Source of the DNA: an uncultured Roseovarius sp.
GTDB taxonomy: Bacteria > Pseudomonadota > Alphaproteobacteria > Rhodobacterales > Rhodobacteraceae
Assembly: GCA_934501475.1 (NCBI GenBank)
Contig: CAKSUL010000005.1
Span: 1-56,625 of the forward strand
Length of the DNA stretch: 56,625 bases
Reading direction: 5' to 3'
Made by a program: the position numbers and the translations under genes. The stretch's first letter is position 1. Every line of letters starts with the position of its first letter. A model generated the notes under the pieces. The model saw only the letters and a program-made list of their open reading frames with translations. It was not told the DNA's origin and searched no databases. Positions 8,599 through 16,806 of the stretch are shown piece by piece.

Positions 8599-9639
8599 TC
8601 AGCCTGCGACATGGGTGATGCCATACAGGATGAACCCGGCAATGAACACCGTCTCGGCGACGATCAGGATGATCGCCTGACCGCCCACATCCAGAATGGT
8701 CCTGAGCGATGTCTTCATCCCCACGGCGGCGATCGAGATCAGCAGCGCCCATTTGGACAGGTCCGCCAGCAGCGTCTGCACCATCCCCGGGATCAGCCCG
8801 AAGGAATTGATCGCCGCCAGCAGCAGGAACATCAGCACGAAGAACGGCATCAGCGGCGGGCGCTTGCCGCCCTCCTGTGCGCTTTCATCGCTGTAGCTGC
8901 GGATCACCAGCGCAAAGACCAGGACCACCGGGGCCAGCATGGTCACGCGGATCAGCTTGACCAGGGTGGCGGTTTCGCCGGTCTCGTCGCTGACTGAAAA
9001 ACCGGCGCCGACCACCTGGGCGACGTCATGGATCGTGCCGCCCAGAAACACGCCGGTGGCCAGGTCGTCCAGATCCAGCGCCTGGGTGATGATCGGATAG
9101 GCGATCATCGCAAGGGTCGACAGGACGGTCACGCCCAGCACGGTAAAGATCAGGTTGCGTTCCGAGTGTTCGTTCTTGGGCAGGACGGCGGCAATCGCCA
9201 TCGCGGCCGAGGCCCCGCAAATGGCCACCGATCCGCCGGTCAGCAGGCCAAAGCGCCAGCCACGTCCCAGCATCCTGGCCCCCAGCAGGCCGAAAAGGAT
9301 GGTCAGGACCACGCCCGCCACCACCAGCCCGATCAGTTTCGGCCCCAGCCCGATCAGCAGTTCGACACTGATGCGCGCGCCCAGAAGGGCCACGCCGATG
9401 CGCAGCACCGTGCGCGAGGTCAGCGCGATACCGGGCACACAGCGCCCCTCTTCGGCCAGAAAGTGAAACGCGATGCCCAGCAACAGCGCCATCAGCATCG
9501 CGGGCGCGCCGTAATGTTCGGACAGGAACTGCGCGGCGACGGCGACGATCAGCGCCACCAGAAAGCCGGGGCCGTTCCGGGACAGGAATTGAGGCAGGCC
9601 GGTGATGAATTGCCCGGCTGCGGAAATATGCGACGTCAT
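8599..9639 (-). CDS. YeiH/UPF0324-family membrane exporter (putative sulfate/sulfite exporter)
   Basis: 346-aa membrane protein with about ten transmembrane helices, of the YeiH family (COG2855). Typical stretches are GVALLGARISVELL, GGSVAICGASAAMA and GGTIHDVAQVVGAG. It lies downstream of xsc with an intrinsic terminator between them. Desulfonation by Xsc releases sulfite, which must be oxidised or pumped out, so export of sulfite or sulfate is the natural proposal; members of this family are annotated as putative sulfate exporters. The terminator after xsc suggests its own promoter or read-through. Family call is firm, substrate is inference. Confidence 0.88.
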   Translation of the reverse strand: MTSHISAAGQFITGLPQFLSRNGPGFLVALIVAVAAQFLSEHYGAPAMLMALLLGIAFHFLAEEGRCVPGIALTSRTVLRIGVALLGARISVELLIGLGPKLIGLVVAGVVLTILFGLLGARMLGRGWRFGLLTGGSVAICGASAAMAIAAVLPKNEHSERNLIFTVLGVTVLSTLAMIAYPIITQALDLDDLATGVFLGGTIHDVAQVVGAGFSVSDETGETATLVKLIRVTMLAPVVLVFALVIRSYSDESAQEGGKRPPLMPFFVLMFLLLAAINSFGLIPGMVQTLLADLSKWALLISIAAVGMKTSLRTILDVGGQAIILIVAETVFIAGFILYGITHVAG

Positions 9640-9728
9640 GGAATGTCTCCGGTGCTGCGGGCGGTGCGGATGTGTCGGGCGATTGCGCTGGCTGGCAAGG
9701 GGCCCGGCATGACCCGATGGTGCGTTGG

Positions 9729-9766
9729 AAAAAGCAGGAGGAGACGGGGGATTGCCCCGTCTCCTC
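9729..9766 (-). terminator. Rho-independent terminator downstream of xsc
   Basis: A perfect 12-bp GC-rich stem (9738-9749 with 9755-9766, arm GAGGAGACGGGG) and a 5-nt loop lie 17 bp after the xsc stop. Read on the minus strand the stem is followed by CTGC and then five T (9729-9733). This is the clearest intrinsic terminator in the window. Confidence 0.88.
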
Positions 9767-9783
9767 GGGTCTTGGTCAGGGCG

Positions 9784-11574
9784 TCAGGACGCGCAGGCGT
9801 TGGGCTGCGGGCGCATGTCCGCGGCGTCGATGCCGGCAACCTTGACCGGCTTCTTCATCGCGTCGCGGCGGAACGGCTCGCCCAGTTCCTGATTCAGCAC
9901 CACTTCGATGAACGTGGTGACATTGTCCTGCATCTGCTCTTTGACGGCGGTGTTCAGCACCTCGGTCAGTTGCTCCATCGTGGTGACCTGAACGCCCTTG
10001 AGGCCACAGCCCTTGGCGATTTCGGCATAGTTCACATCCAGGTTCAGCTCGGTGCCGACAAAGTTGTCATCGAACCACAGCGTCGTGTTGCGCTTTTCCG
10101 CGCCCCACTGGTAGTTGCGGAAGATGATCATCGTGATCGCAGGCCAGTCGCCACGGCCGCAGGCGGTCATTTCGTTCATCGAAATGCCGAATGCGCCGTC
10201 CCCGGCAAAGCCGACCACCGGAACATCGGGGCAGCCGATCTTGGCGCCCAGAATCGCCGGCAGGCCATAGCCACAGGGACCGAACAGGCCCGGAGCCAGA
10301 TATTTGCGGCCCGCTTCAAACGACGGATAGGCGTTGCCGATGGCGCAGTTGTTGCCGATATCCGAGGAAACGATCGCATCCTTGGGCATCGCCGACATGA
10401 TCGCGCGCCATGCCTGGCGGGGCGACATGCGATCGGGCTGACGGTTGCGCGCGCGCTCGTTCCAGTCCACGCCTTCGTCGGTGTCTTCCTCGTGATCCAT
10501 CGAGCTGAGCTCCTGTGCCCAGCGGGATTTTGTCATCGAGATCAGCTCTTTGCGCTCTTTGCGGCCCTTGTCGCCGGCACCGGAACCCAGCTGTGCCAGC
10601 AGTTGTTCGGCCACTTTCCTGGCGTCGCCCTGGATCGCCACATCGACCTTCTTGGTCAGGCCGATCCGGTCCGAGTTGATGTCGACCTGGATCACCTTGG
10701 CGTTTGTCGGCCAATAGTTGATGCCATAGCCGGGCAGGGTGCTGAACGGGTTCAGACGGTTGCCAAGCGCCAGCACGACATCGGCTTTCTGGATCAGTTC
10801 CATCGCCGCCTTCGAGCCGTTATAGCCCAGCGGGCCAACGGCCAGCGGGTGGCTGCCGGGGAAGGCGTCATTGTGCTGATAGCCACAGGCGACGGGCGCA
10901 TCCAGTGCCTCGGCCAGTTTGGCGCTGGCGTCGATGCCACCGGCCAGGATCACGCCGGCACCGTTCAGGATCACCGGGAATTCGGCCTCGCTCAGCAGCT
11001 TGGCGGCGGCGGCGACGGCCTCTGCACCACCGGCGGGGCGCTCAAGGCGGATGATCTGGGGCAGTTCGATGTCGATCACCTGCGTCCAGTAATCACGCGG
11101 GATGTTGATCTGCGCCGGGGCCGAGCCGCGCCATGCCTTTTCGATCACGCGGTTCAGGACTTCGGCCATGCGCGACGGGTCGCGGACCTCTTCCTGATAG
11201 CAGACCATGTCCTCGAACAGCTTCATCTGTTCGATTTCCTGGAACCCGCCCTGACCGATGGTCTTGTTGGCGGCCTGCGGCGTCACCAGCAGCATCGGCG
11301 TGTGGTTCCAGTAGGCGGTCTTGATCGGGGTCACGAAGTTGGTGATGCCGGGGCCGTTCTGGGCGATCGCCATCGACATCTTGCCGGTGGCGCGGCTGTA
11401 ACCGTCGGCGATCATGCCGCCGGATGTTTCATGGGCACAATCCCAGAACTTGATCCCTGCGGCGGGAAACAGGTCCGAAATCGGCATCATGGCCGAACCG
11501 ATGATACCGAACGCATTGTCGATACCGTGCATTTGCAGGACCTTAACAAAGGCCTCTTCGGTGGTCATTTTCAT
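9784..11574 (-). CDS. xsc: Sulfoacetaldehyde acetyltransferase
   Basis: 596-aa thiamine-diphosphate enzyme that converts sulfoacetaldehyde plus phosphate to acetyl phosphate and sulfite. It has the three-part fold of TPP enzymes: an N-terminal Pyr domain with the conserved Glu region (AHETSGGMIADGYSRATG), a middle domain, and a C-terminal PP domain (GFAGDGAFGISMNEMTA, then FRNYQWGAEKRNTT). The full-length match to Xsc, including the Arg/Lys-rich insert before MSPRQAWRAI, separates it from acetolactate synthase. It lies 24 bp downstream of tauY. The usual partner gene pta (phosphate acetyltransferase) is not in the window. Start at 11574 or, two codons later, 11568. Confidence 0.95.
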   Translation of the reverse strand: MKMTTEEAFVKVLQMHGIDNAFGIIGSAMMPISDLFPAAGIKFWDCAHETSGGMIADGYSRATGKMSMAIAQNGPGITNFVTPIKTAYWNHTPMLLVTPQAANKTIGQGGFQEIEQMKLFEDMVCYQEEVRDPSRMAEVLNRVIEKAWRGSAPAQINIPRDYWTQVIDIELPQIIRLERPAGGAEAVAAAAKLLSEAEFPVILNGAGVILAGGIDASAKLAEALDAPVACGYQHNDAFPGSHPLAVGPLGYNGSKAAMELIQKADVVLALGNRLNPFSTLPGYGINYWPTNAKVIQVDINSDRIGLTKKVDVAIQGDARKVAEQLLAQLGSGAGDKGRKERKELISMTKSRWAQELSSMDHEEDTDEGVDWNERARNRQPDRMSPRQAWRAIMSAMPKDAIVSSDIGNNCAIGNAYPSFEAGRKYLAPGLFGPCGYGLPAILGAKIGCPDVPVVGFAGDGAFGISMNEMTACGRGDWPAITMIIFRNYQWGAEKRNTTLWFDDNFVGTELNLDVNYAEIAKGCGLKGVQVTTMEQLTEVLNTAVKEQMQDNVTTFIEVVLNQELGEPFRRDAMKKPVKVAGIDAADMRPQPNACAS

Positions 11575-11598
11575 TGTATGTTCTCCTGTTTGTTCAGT

Positions 11599-12999
11599 TC
11601 AGAGGATTTCGTCGTTCAGGTAGTACCAAGGGTACATCATGCGTTGTCCCAGGCGGCGGAACGGCGTCAGGATGCCGTGGCTGGGAAGCTGTGAGGTGAA
11701 GATCGGCAGATCCAGTTCCTGTCCTTTTCCCGCCACCAGCTGGGCCAGGCGCTTGCCGGCTTGCGCCGAATACATAACACCGTTCCCGCCATAGCCCAGA
11801 GCATAATAGATCGTCTCTTTCTTGTCGGGCTGATAGATCCGGGGCATCATGTCATGGCTGACATCGACCCAGCCCCACCATGAATATTCCAGCTCGATCC
11901 CGGTCAGGGCCGGGAACTTGCGATACAGACCCTTTTGCAGCAAGGCAAGGTGTTTGGGGTTTTCGGCGTCCGGTCCGGTGATGGCGCTGCGGCTGCCGAT
12001 CTGCACGCGCCTGTCGGGCAGGCAGCGATAGTAATGGCGCAGGGTGCGCGTGTCGGTCAGCGGTGAAAACGCCTGGAACCCGCATTCCTCCATTTCCGAG
12101 TCGGTCAGCGGGCGCGTCACGATCGAGTTGGACAGGATCGGCATCAGGCGGTGCTTGGTGCGCTTGTTCAGCCCCGGAGGCGTATAGCCCGCCGTCGCCA
12201 TCGCCACGGCGCGCGCGCGCACAGTGCCGCCGGGCGTCGTCAGATGATGCACGCCATTGACCACCTTCCAGCCCATGACCGGGCTACCGGGATGGATGGT
12301 CGCGCCCAGCTTGCGGGCCAGATTGGCATAGGAAAACGCCAGTTTGGCGGCGTGGACGGCGGTTCCGTCGGGTTCCCACATGGCGCCTGCGGCCTCCTGG
12401 TCGCGGACGTGGTTCTCGTGCAGTTCCTCGCGGCTGATGATCCGGCTGCCATAGCCGAAGGTCTCGTTCAGCAGCGCGCTTTCCTTCACGAGCTTGGGCA
12501 TGACCTTGGCGCGGTGGGCGATATAGTAATGCCCGCCGGTCTGGGGATCGCAATCGACGTCGTCCGAATAGATCAGGTCGTTGAACAGCTCGAACGCCTC
12601 GCAGACCTCGGCATGCATCTTCTTGGCGACATCGACGCCCCAGCGTTGAATCCATTGCGAGCGTTTGAGCCGCCCGGACGAGATCTGCGCCTGACCGCCG
12701 TTGCGCGTGGAACACCCCCATGACACGGCATTCGCCTCAAGGACCGTCGCCTTGATGCCATGCTCCTTGGCCAGATGGATGGCGGTGGACAACCCGGTAT
12801 AGCCCGAGCCGATGACCACGACATCCACATCCATGTCGTTATGCACCGGCCCGTCATCGCCGGGCTGCTGGCCCGCCGTGTCGATCCAGTAGGTCGGTGC
12901 GTACTGGCGGTTATGGCCGGGGCCCGCGTCGATGATCGGATCATAGCGGGGATCATAGCTGGCTTTGGGCCAGTGACTTGGTCTGACGTCATCCAACAT
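11599..12999 (-). CDS. tauY: Taurine dehydrogenase large subunit (FAD-dependent oxidoreductase TauY)
   Basis: 466-aa DAO-family flavoprotein with a Rossmann FAD motif at residues 63-69 (VVIGSGYTGLSTAIHLA) and a C-terminal FAD-binding part (ALGYGGNGVMYSAQAGKRLA). Together with TauX it is the taurine dehydrogenase that deaminates taurine to sulfoacetaldehyde, which the adjacent xsc gene product uses. The call rests on the DAO fold, the length and above all the tauX-tauY-xsc-tauR arrangement known from Paracoccus and roseobacters. The alternative would be another DAO amine oxidase such as a PuuB-like enzyme. Electron acceptor unknown. No tpa (taurine:pyruvate aminotransferase) is present, so this strain seems to use the dehydrogenase route. 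Confidence 0.88.
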   Translation of the reverse strand: MLDDVRPSHWPKASYDPRYDPIIDAGPGHNRQYAPTYWIDTAGQQPGDDGPVHNDMDVDVVVIGSGYTGLSTAIHLAKEHGIKATVLEANAVSWGCSTRNGGQAQISSGRLKRSQWIQRWGVDVAKKMHAEVCEAFELFNDLIYSDDVDCDPQTGGHYYIAHRAKVMPKLVKESALLNETFGYGSRIISREELHENHVRDQEAAGAMWEPDGTAVHAAKLAFSYANLARKLGATIHPGSPVMGWKVVNGVHHLTTPGGTVRARAVAMATAGYTPPGLNKRTKHRLMPILSNSIVTRPLTDSEMEECGFQAFSPLTDTRTLRHYYRCLPDRRVQIGSRSAITGPDAENPKHLALLQKGLYRKFPALTGIELEYSWWGWVDVSHDMMPRIYQPDKKETIYYALGYGGNGVMYSAQAGKRLAQLVAGKGQELDLPIFTSQLPSHGILTPFRRLGQRMMYPWYYLNDEIL

Positions 13000-13029
13000 G
13001 AGAGTGTTCCATTCGTAAAGGAGGGTGAA

Positions 13030-13416
13030 TTACGCTTTGAAAGGGGGGCGGGATTTGCGCAGGGCCTGTTTGACGACGATCTTTCCGTCGCGCAGGGTGA
13101 ACAGGTCAGCGCCTTCGGCCTCGATGCGCATGCCGTTGGCATCGGTGCCCGAGAAGGTCCATTCCGACACGGCGCGGTTGCCATGCACGAAATGGCTGTG
13201 ATGATCCCAATGGGCATCCTTCATGCCGGCCCAGACGGCGCTGAACGCACGGGCAATCGCATCGGCGCCTTCGATCCTGGTGCCGAATTTCTCATCCCCG
13301 CCAACGGTGTAGAACACGCAATCATCGGCAAAGCACTTCATCACGCCGTCGACGTCATGGCGGTTGAAGGCGTCGAATGTGTCGGACAGGTCCTGGATGG
13401 TGAGGGTCTTGGTCAT
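13030..13416 (-). CDS. tauX: Taurine dehydrogenase small subunit (SnoaL/NTF2-like, TauX)
   Basis: 128-aa NTF2/SnoaL-fold protein (LSDTFDAFNRHDVDGVMKCF, then GRDAIARAF-like GADAIARAFSAVW and the C-terminal strand DLFTLRDGKIVVKQ). A protein of this size and fold sits before tauY in taurine dehydrogenase operons and is named the small subunit. The start at 13416 has GGAG upstream; an in-frame upstream extension would carry the protein into the promoter region. The gap to tauY is 30 bp, so the two are co-transcribed. What the NTF2 domain does in the complex is not known to me. Confidence 0.82.
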   Translation of the reverse strand: MTKTLTIQDLSDTFDAFNRHDVDGVMKCFADDCVFYTVGGDEKFGTRIEGADAIARAFSAVWAGMKDAHWDHHSHFVHGNRAVSEWTFSGTDANGMRIEAEGADLFTLRDGKIVVKQALRKSRPPFKA

Positions 13417-13630
13417 GGGATGATCTCCGTTTGATTGACTGTTGTCTGTCGCCGCCGTGGCGCCGGGCGTCACGATCAGCATCGGGTGGTGTTCGGGCTT
13501 GGGGCCTGAATTCGGGTCGGGGCGGGGCGGGCAGGGGCAGCGCCACGGTCAGCCCCCCGTGCCCTCAAAATACCAGATATCCCGCCTGTGCGGGGCTGTT
13601 TGTTGGATATGAGGATTCCGCCCCTCAGTG

Positions 13631-13662
13631 TTAGGGCCAGTTTCGCGATTGACTTAGACCAG
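13631..13662 (-). promoter_or_regulatory. Two direct repeats resembling TauR boxes
   Basis: Read on the minus strand, CTGGCCCTAA (13631-13640) and CTGGTCTAAG (13653-13662) form a direct repeat with the CTGG cores 22 bp apart, about two helix turns. The consensus reported for Rhodobacter capsulatus TauR is CTGGACYTAA in direct repeat. The pair lies between divergent tauR and tauX, 21 bp before the chosen tauR start. Candidate activator site for tauXY-xsc and possible autoregulation. Confidence 0.65.
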
Positions 13663-13683
13663 TTGCCGTCGCAACAATCGGCC

Positions 13684-15162
13684 ATGCCGACAAGCATCAT
13701 CCCCCCCGAGGTGTTTTTCCTCGATCGCGCCGCCGCGCGCCCGTTGCAGGCGCAGATCCGCGAAACCGTCGTCGCCTCGGTGCTGTCGGGGCAGGCGCTG
13801 GCGGGGGCGCGGATGCCGTCCTCGCGCCGGCTGGCGCAGCATCTGGGCGTGGCGCGCATGACCGTGACGCTGGCCTATCAGGATCTGGTCGATCAGGGCT
13901 ATCTGGAATCGCTGGATCGCAGCGGCTATGTGGTGGCCGATATCGACGCGGTGCCGCATCTTCAGCCCGACAAGGCGGCGCGTGCGCGCAGCCAGGGCGA
14001 TGTCTGGGGCGGGTTCCTGTCCAGTTCGCTGGCGACGCGGCGGCGCATCCGCAAGCCGCAGGACTGGCGCGCGCTGCCCTATCCCTTCGTGTTCGGGCAG
14101 ATGGATTCGGGGCTGTTTCGCCACTCGGCCTGGCGCGATTGCGCCCGCCAGGCGATGGGGCGGCGGGATTTCGACGACATGGCGGGCGATTTCGTCGCCA
14201 CCGATGACCCGCTGCTGGTGAATTACATCATCGCGCGCTCATTGCCGCGGCGCGGGATCACCGCCACCTCCGAAGAGATCCTGATCACCGTCGGCGCGCA
14301 GAACGCACTGTGGCTGACGATCGAGCTGCTGACCCGCCGCCCGCTGAGGGCGGTATGCGAAAACCCCGGCTATCCCGATACGTTGCAGGCGCTGCGCTGG
14401 TGCGGGGCCGAGGTGACGACGCTGGACGTCGATCAGCGCGGCTTGCCGCCCGAAAACATCCCCGACGGCACCCGCGCGGTGTTCGTCACGCCCAGCCATC
14501 ACGCGCCGACCGGCGCCACCATGCCGCGCGCCCGGCGGCGCGAATTGCTGGCCGATGCCGAGGCGCGCGATTTCGTCATCATCGAGGACGATTATGAATT
14601 CGAGATGAGCTTTCTCGAACCGCCCAGCCCCGCGCTCAAGTCGATGGATACCAATGAGCGCGTGCTCTATGTCGGCAGCTTTTCCAAGTCGCTGTTTCCG
14701 GGGCTGCGCCTGGGCTATCTTGTCGGCCCGGCGCAGGTGATCGCCGAAGCGCGCGAATTGCGCTCGATGATGCTGCGCCACCCGTCCGGGCATCTTCAGC
14801 GCACGGCGGCGTATTTTCTGGCGCAGGGGCATTATGACCTGCTGATCCGCGACATGCGGCGCGAATATTCCCGCCGCCGCGTGGCGATGCAGCAGGCCTT
14901 GGCGCAGACCGGGCTCGAGATCGCCGGGGCGTCGCAATTCGGCGGCTCGAGCCTGTGGATCAAGGGGCCCGAGGGGCTGGATGCCAGTGCGCTGGCCGAT
15001 GATCTGCTGGCGCAGGGCGTGATGATCGAGCCGGGCGCGCCGTTCTTTGACCGCGCCGAGGGGCCGGTGCCGTTTTTCCGGCTGGGCTATTCCTCGATCC
15101 CGGTCGAGCGCATCCCCGAAGGCATCGCCCGCATCGCCCGCGCGGTCGAAAACCGGCGATGA
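13684..15162 (+). CDS. tauR: MocR/GntR-family taurine regulator TauR
   Basis: 492-aa MocR-type regulator: winged helix-turn-helix at about residues 12-85 (PSSRRLAQHLGVARMTVTLA), then a full class I aminotransferase-like domain with the PLP lysine at K335 (GSFSKSLFPGLRLGY). It diverges from tauX-tauY-xsc, which fixes the role as TauR, the PLP-dependent activator of taurine genes. The ORF extends 96 bases upstream, but the ATG at 13684 was chosen because the family starts just before the wHTH domain and because the upstream part would overlap the operator repeats. Related names such as GabR or PdxR are excluded only by context. Confidence 0.88.
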   Translation: MPTSIIPPEVFFLDRAAARPLQAQIRETVVASVLSGQALAGARMPSSRRLAQHLGVARMTVTLAYQDLVDQGYLESLDRSGYVVADIDAVPHLQPDKAARARSQGDVWGGFLSSSLATRRRIRKPQDWRALPYPFVFGQMDSGLFRHSAWRDCARQAMGRRDFDDMAGDFVATDDPLLVNYIIARSLPRRGITATSEEILITVGAQNALWLTIELLTRRPLRAVCENPGYPDTLQALRWCGAEVTTLDVDQRGLPPENIPDGTRAVFVTPSHHAPTGATMPRARRRELLADAEARDFVIIEDDYEFEMSFLEPPSPALKSMDTNERVLYVGSFSKSLFPGLRLGYLVGPAQVIAEARELRSMMLRHPSGHLQRTAAYFLAQGHYDLLIRDMRREYSRRRVAMQQALAQTGLEIAGASQFGGSSLWIKGPEGLDASALADDLLAQGVMIEPGAPFFDRAEGPVPFFRLGYSSIPVERIPEGIARIARAVENRR

Positions 15163-15225
15163 GGATTGCGCCGCCCTGGCCGCCATCCGCGCCCTGATCG
15201 GCCTATACACCTAGACCAAATGCCG

Positions 15226-15241
15226 ATATGATCAGTCATAT
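15226..15241. promoter_or_regulatory. Inverted repeat upstream of hutC
   Basis: ATATGATCAGTCATAT is a 6+6 inverted repeat with a 4-nt centre, ending 26 bp before the hutC start. A CTATACA heptamer (15203-15209) just upstream is shared with the palindrome in the hutF/hutI promoter. Autoregulation by HutC is plausible; not proven. Confidence 0.4.
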
Positions 15242-15267
15242 TGTGAGGCAGAGGCAGGCAAGCGGGC

Positions 15268-15957
15268 ATGAAGGCGACATTTCGCGACGTCAAGGCGGAT
15301 ATTCTTGGCAAGATCACCCAAGGCATCTGGGCGCCGGGCAGTCTGATCCCCAGCGAGATCGACCTGGCCGCGACCTATGGCTGCGCGCGCGCCACGGTGA
15401 ACCGCGCGATGCGCGAACTGGCCGATGACGGGTTGATCGAACGCCGCCGCAAGGCCGGCACGCGCGTGCGCATGGCCCCGGTGCGGCAGGCGAAATTCGA
15501 CATTCCCATCGTGCGCCGCGAGATCGAGGATCAGGGCGCCACCTATCGCTATGCGCTGGTCAGCCGCGCGGTGCAGGCGGCACCCGATTGGCTGCGCGCG
15601 CGCCTCAAGCTGGCGCAGGGCGGGCAGGTGCTGCATCTGGTGGCGATGCATTACGCCGACGGCAACCCCTTTCAGCACGAGGACCGCTGGATCAGCCTTG
15701 CCACGCTGCCCGAGGCCGAACAGGCCGATTTCACCCAGACCGGGCCGAATGAATGGCTGGTCTCGACCGTGCCGTTCTCAAACGCCGAGATCAGCTTTTC
15801 GGCGGCAACGGCGGATGCCACCCTCGCGCGCTATCTGGGCTGCGGGGCGGGGGATGCGCTGTTTCGGATCGAACGCTCGACATGGCGCGAGGGGCGCGCG
15901 ATCACCTATGTGCGCCTGTCCTTCCAGCCCGGCCACCGCATGACGGCGCAATACTGA
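15268..15957 (+). CDS. hutC: Histidine utilisation repressor HutC (GntR family, UTRA domain)
   Basis: 229-aa regulator: N-terminal winged helix (GSLIPSEIDLAATYGCARAT, residues about 27-46) and a C-terminal UTRA ligand domain (LVSRAVQAAPDWLRARL, then GDALFRIERSTWREGRAITY). HutC represses hut genes and is released by urocanate. The assignment comes from the HutC-like UTRA sequence and from linkage to a full set of hut genes 2 kb away on the opposite strand. It starts 105 bp after tauR on the same strand; whether it has its own promoter is not certain, but repeats in the gap suggest so. Other GntR/UTRA regulators are the alternative. Confidence 0.85.
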   Translation: MKATFRDVKADILGKITQGIWAPGSLIPSEIDLAATYGCARATVNRAMRELADDGLIERRRKAGTRVRMAPVRQAKFDIPIVRREIEDQGATYRYALVSRAVQAAPDWLRARLKLAQGGQVLHLVAMHYADGNPFQHEDRWISLATLPEAEQADFTQTGPNEWLVSTVPFSNAEISFSAATADATLARYLGCGAGDALFRIERSTWREGRAITYVRLSFQPGHRMTAQY

Positions 15958-15972
15958 CGCCCGGACGCGCCA

Positions 15973-16021
15973 TTGCAGGCAAGCAACGCCCTTTCGATTG
16001 GTGCGGGCGTTCCTGCCGCAA
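15973..16021. terminator. Imperfect hairpin between convergent hutC and a secreted-protein gene
   Basis: Nested pairing: TTGC with GCAA (15973-15976/16018-16021), GGCA with TGCC, and AACGCCC with GGGCGTT (15985-15991/16005-16011) around a 13-nt loop. The position between convergent genes fits a shared terminator; there is no long T-run. Confidence 0.4.
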
Positions 16022-16070
16022 CGGGTGGTTTACCCTTCGGCCCGCGCGGACACGCCAGCGGCGGTGATCG

Positions 16071-16592
16071 TCATTCGATGGTGATCGGGGTATCGAAGCT
16101 GCCCTCGATCGCGCGGCAATTGTTCGCATCGGCCTCGGAACCATAGCCTTCGGCATAGCAGAGCTGGCCGCTGAACGTGCCGGTGGCCCGGGTCTCGTCG
16201 CCCGCGCTTGTCAGGGCGGTGAAGACAATACTGATCGCCTCTGGTGCGCCCTCGGATGTCCAGTGCAGACCGGTGCCTTGCGGCGAATAGGTGACGATCG
16301 CCTCGATCGGCGCGGTTTCTGGGGTCGGCGCTTCGGACATGAATGTCACATCGACCCCGAGACGCGCGTTGTCGCTGCCGTAGCCTGCCAGGCTGAGAGA
16401 CGAAAAGCCCCCGCCCGGCACGACCAGGAACGCCGTCGATGAGGCCTCATCCCCGTCGCGTGCAATGACCGTCGGCTGGGCGATCTGCTCGTCACCGAAT
16501 GTCGCTGCCATCGTTCCGATTTCTTCGATCTCGAAGGCCAGAACCGGCGCTGCGACAACGAGGAAAGCGGAAAAGATTGCGATATGTTTCAT
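16071..16592 (-). CDS. Secreted hypothetical protein
   Basis: 173-aa protein with a standard Sec signal peptide (MKHIAIFSAFLVVAAPVLAF, cleavage near residue 19). The mature part is acidic, rich in Thr, Ser and Gly, and looks beta-rich. Two cysteines near the C-terminus (QLCYAEG and NNCRAIEG) could form a disulfide. The ATG at 16592 was chosen because it starts the signal peptide. It stands alone, converging with hutC. No family recognised; a small periplasmic or outer-surface protein is all that can be said. Confidence 0.75.
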   Translation of the reverse strand: MKHIAIFSAFLVVAAPVLAFEIEEIGTMAATFGDEQIAQPTVIARDGDEASSTAFLVVPGGGFSSLSLAGYGSDNARLGVDVTFMSEAPTPETAPIEAIVTYSPQGTGLHWTSEGAPEAISIVFTALTSAGDETRATGTFSGQLCYAEGYGSEADANNCRAIEGSFDTPITIE

Positions 16593-16806
16593 ATAAATCC
16601 AGTCTCCATGAAAAACCTGCGCCAAGCCCCGACCGAGAGGCCGCCTAGTGCGATGATGAACGGGCCAGAAAAACACCTGATGCGCCCTGATTCTGCCGAT
16701 AGTCCCGGTGCAAAACGCCGTCTCCTGCAAGGTGGCGCTTTCTTTGGCACCGATCAAGCCTATTTGCACCGCGCGCGGCGGTTCGGGTGGCTGTGGGCGT
16801 GTCGCG

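Noticed and set aside
9028..11694. 888-codon open frame on the plus strand across xsc
   Set aside because: It lies antisense to xsc, tauY's end and the exporter, which have full family signatures. Its translation is His/Gly/Gln/Arg-rich without domains, as expected for the antisense of high-GC genes.
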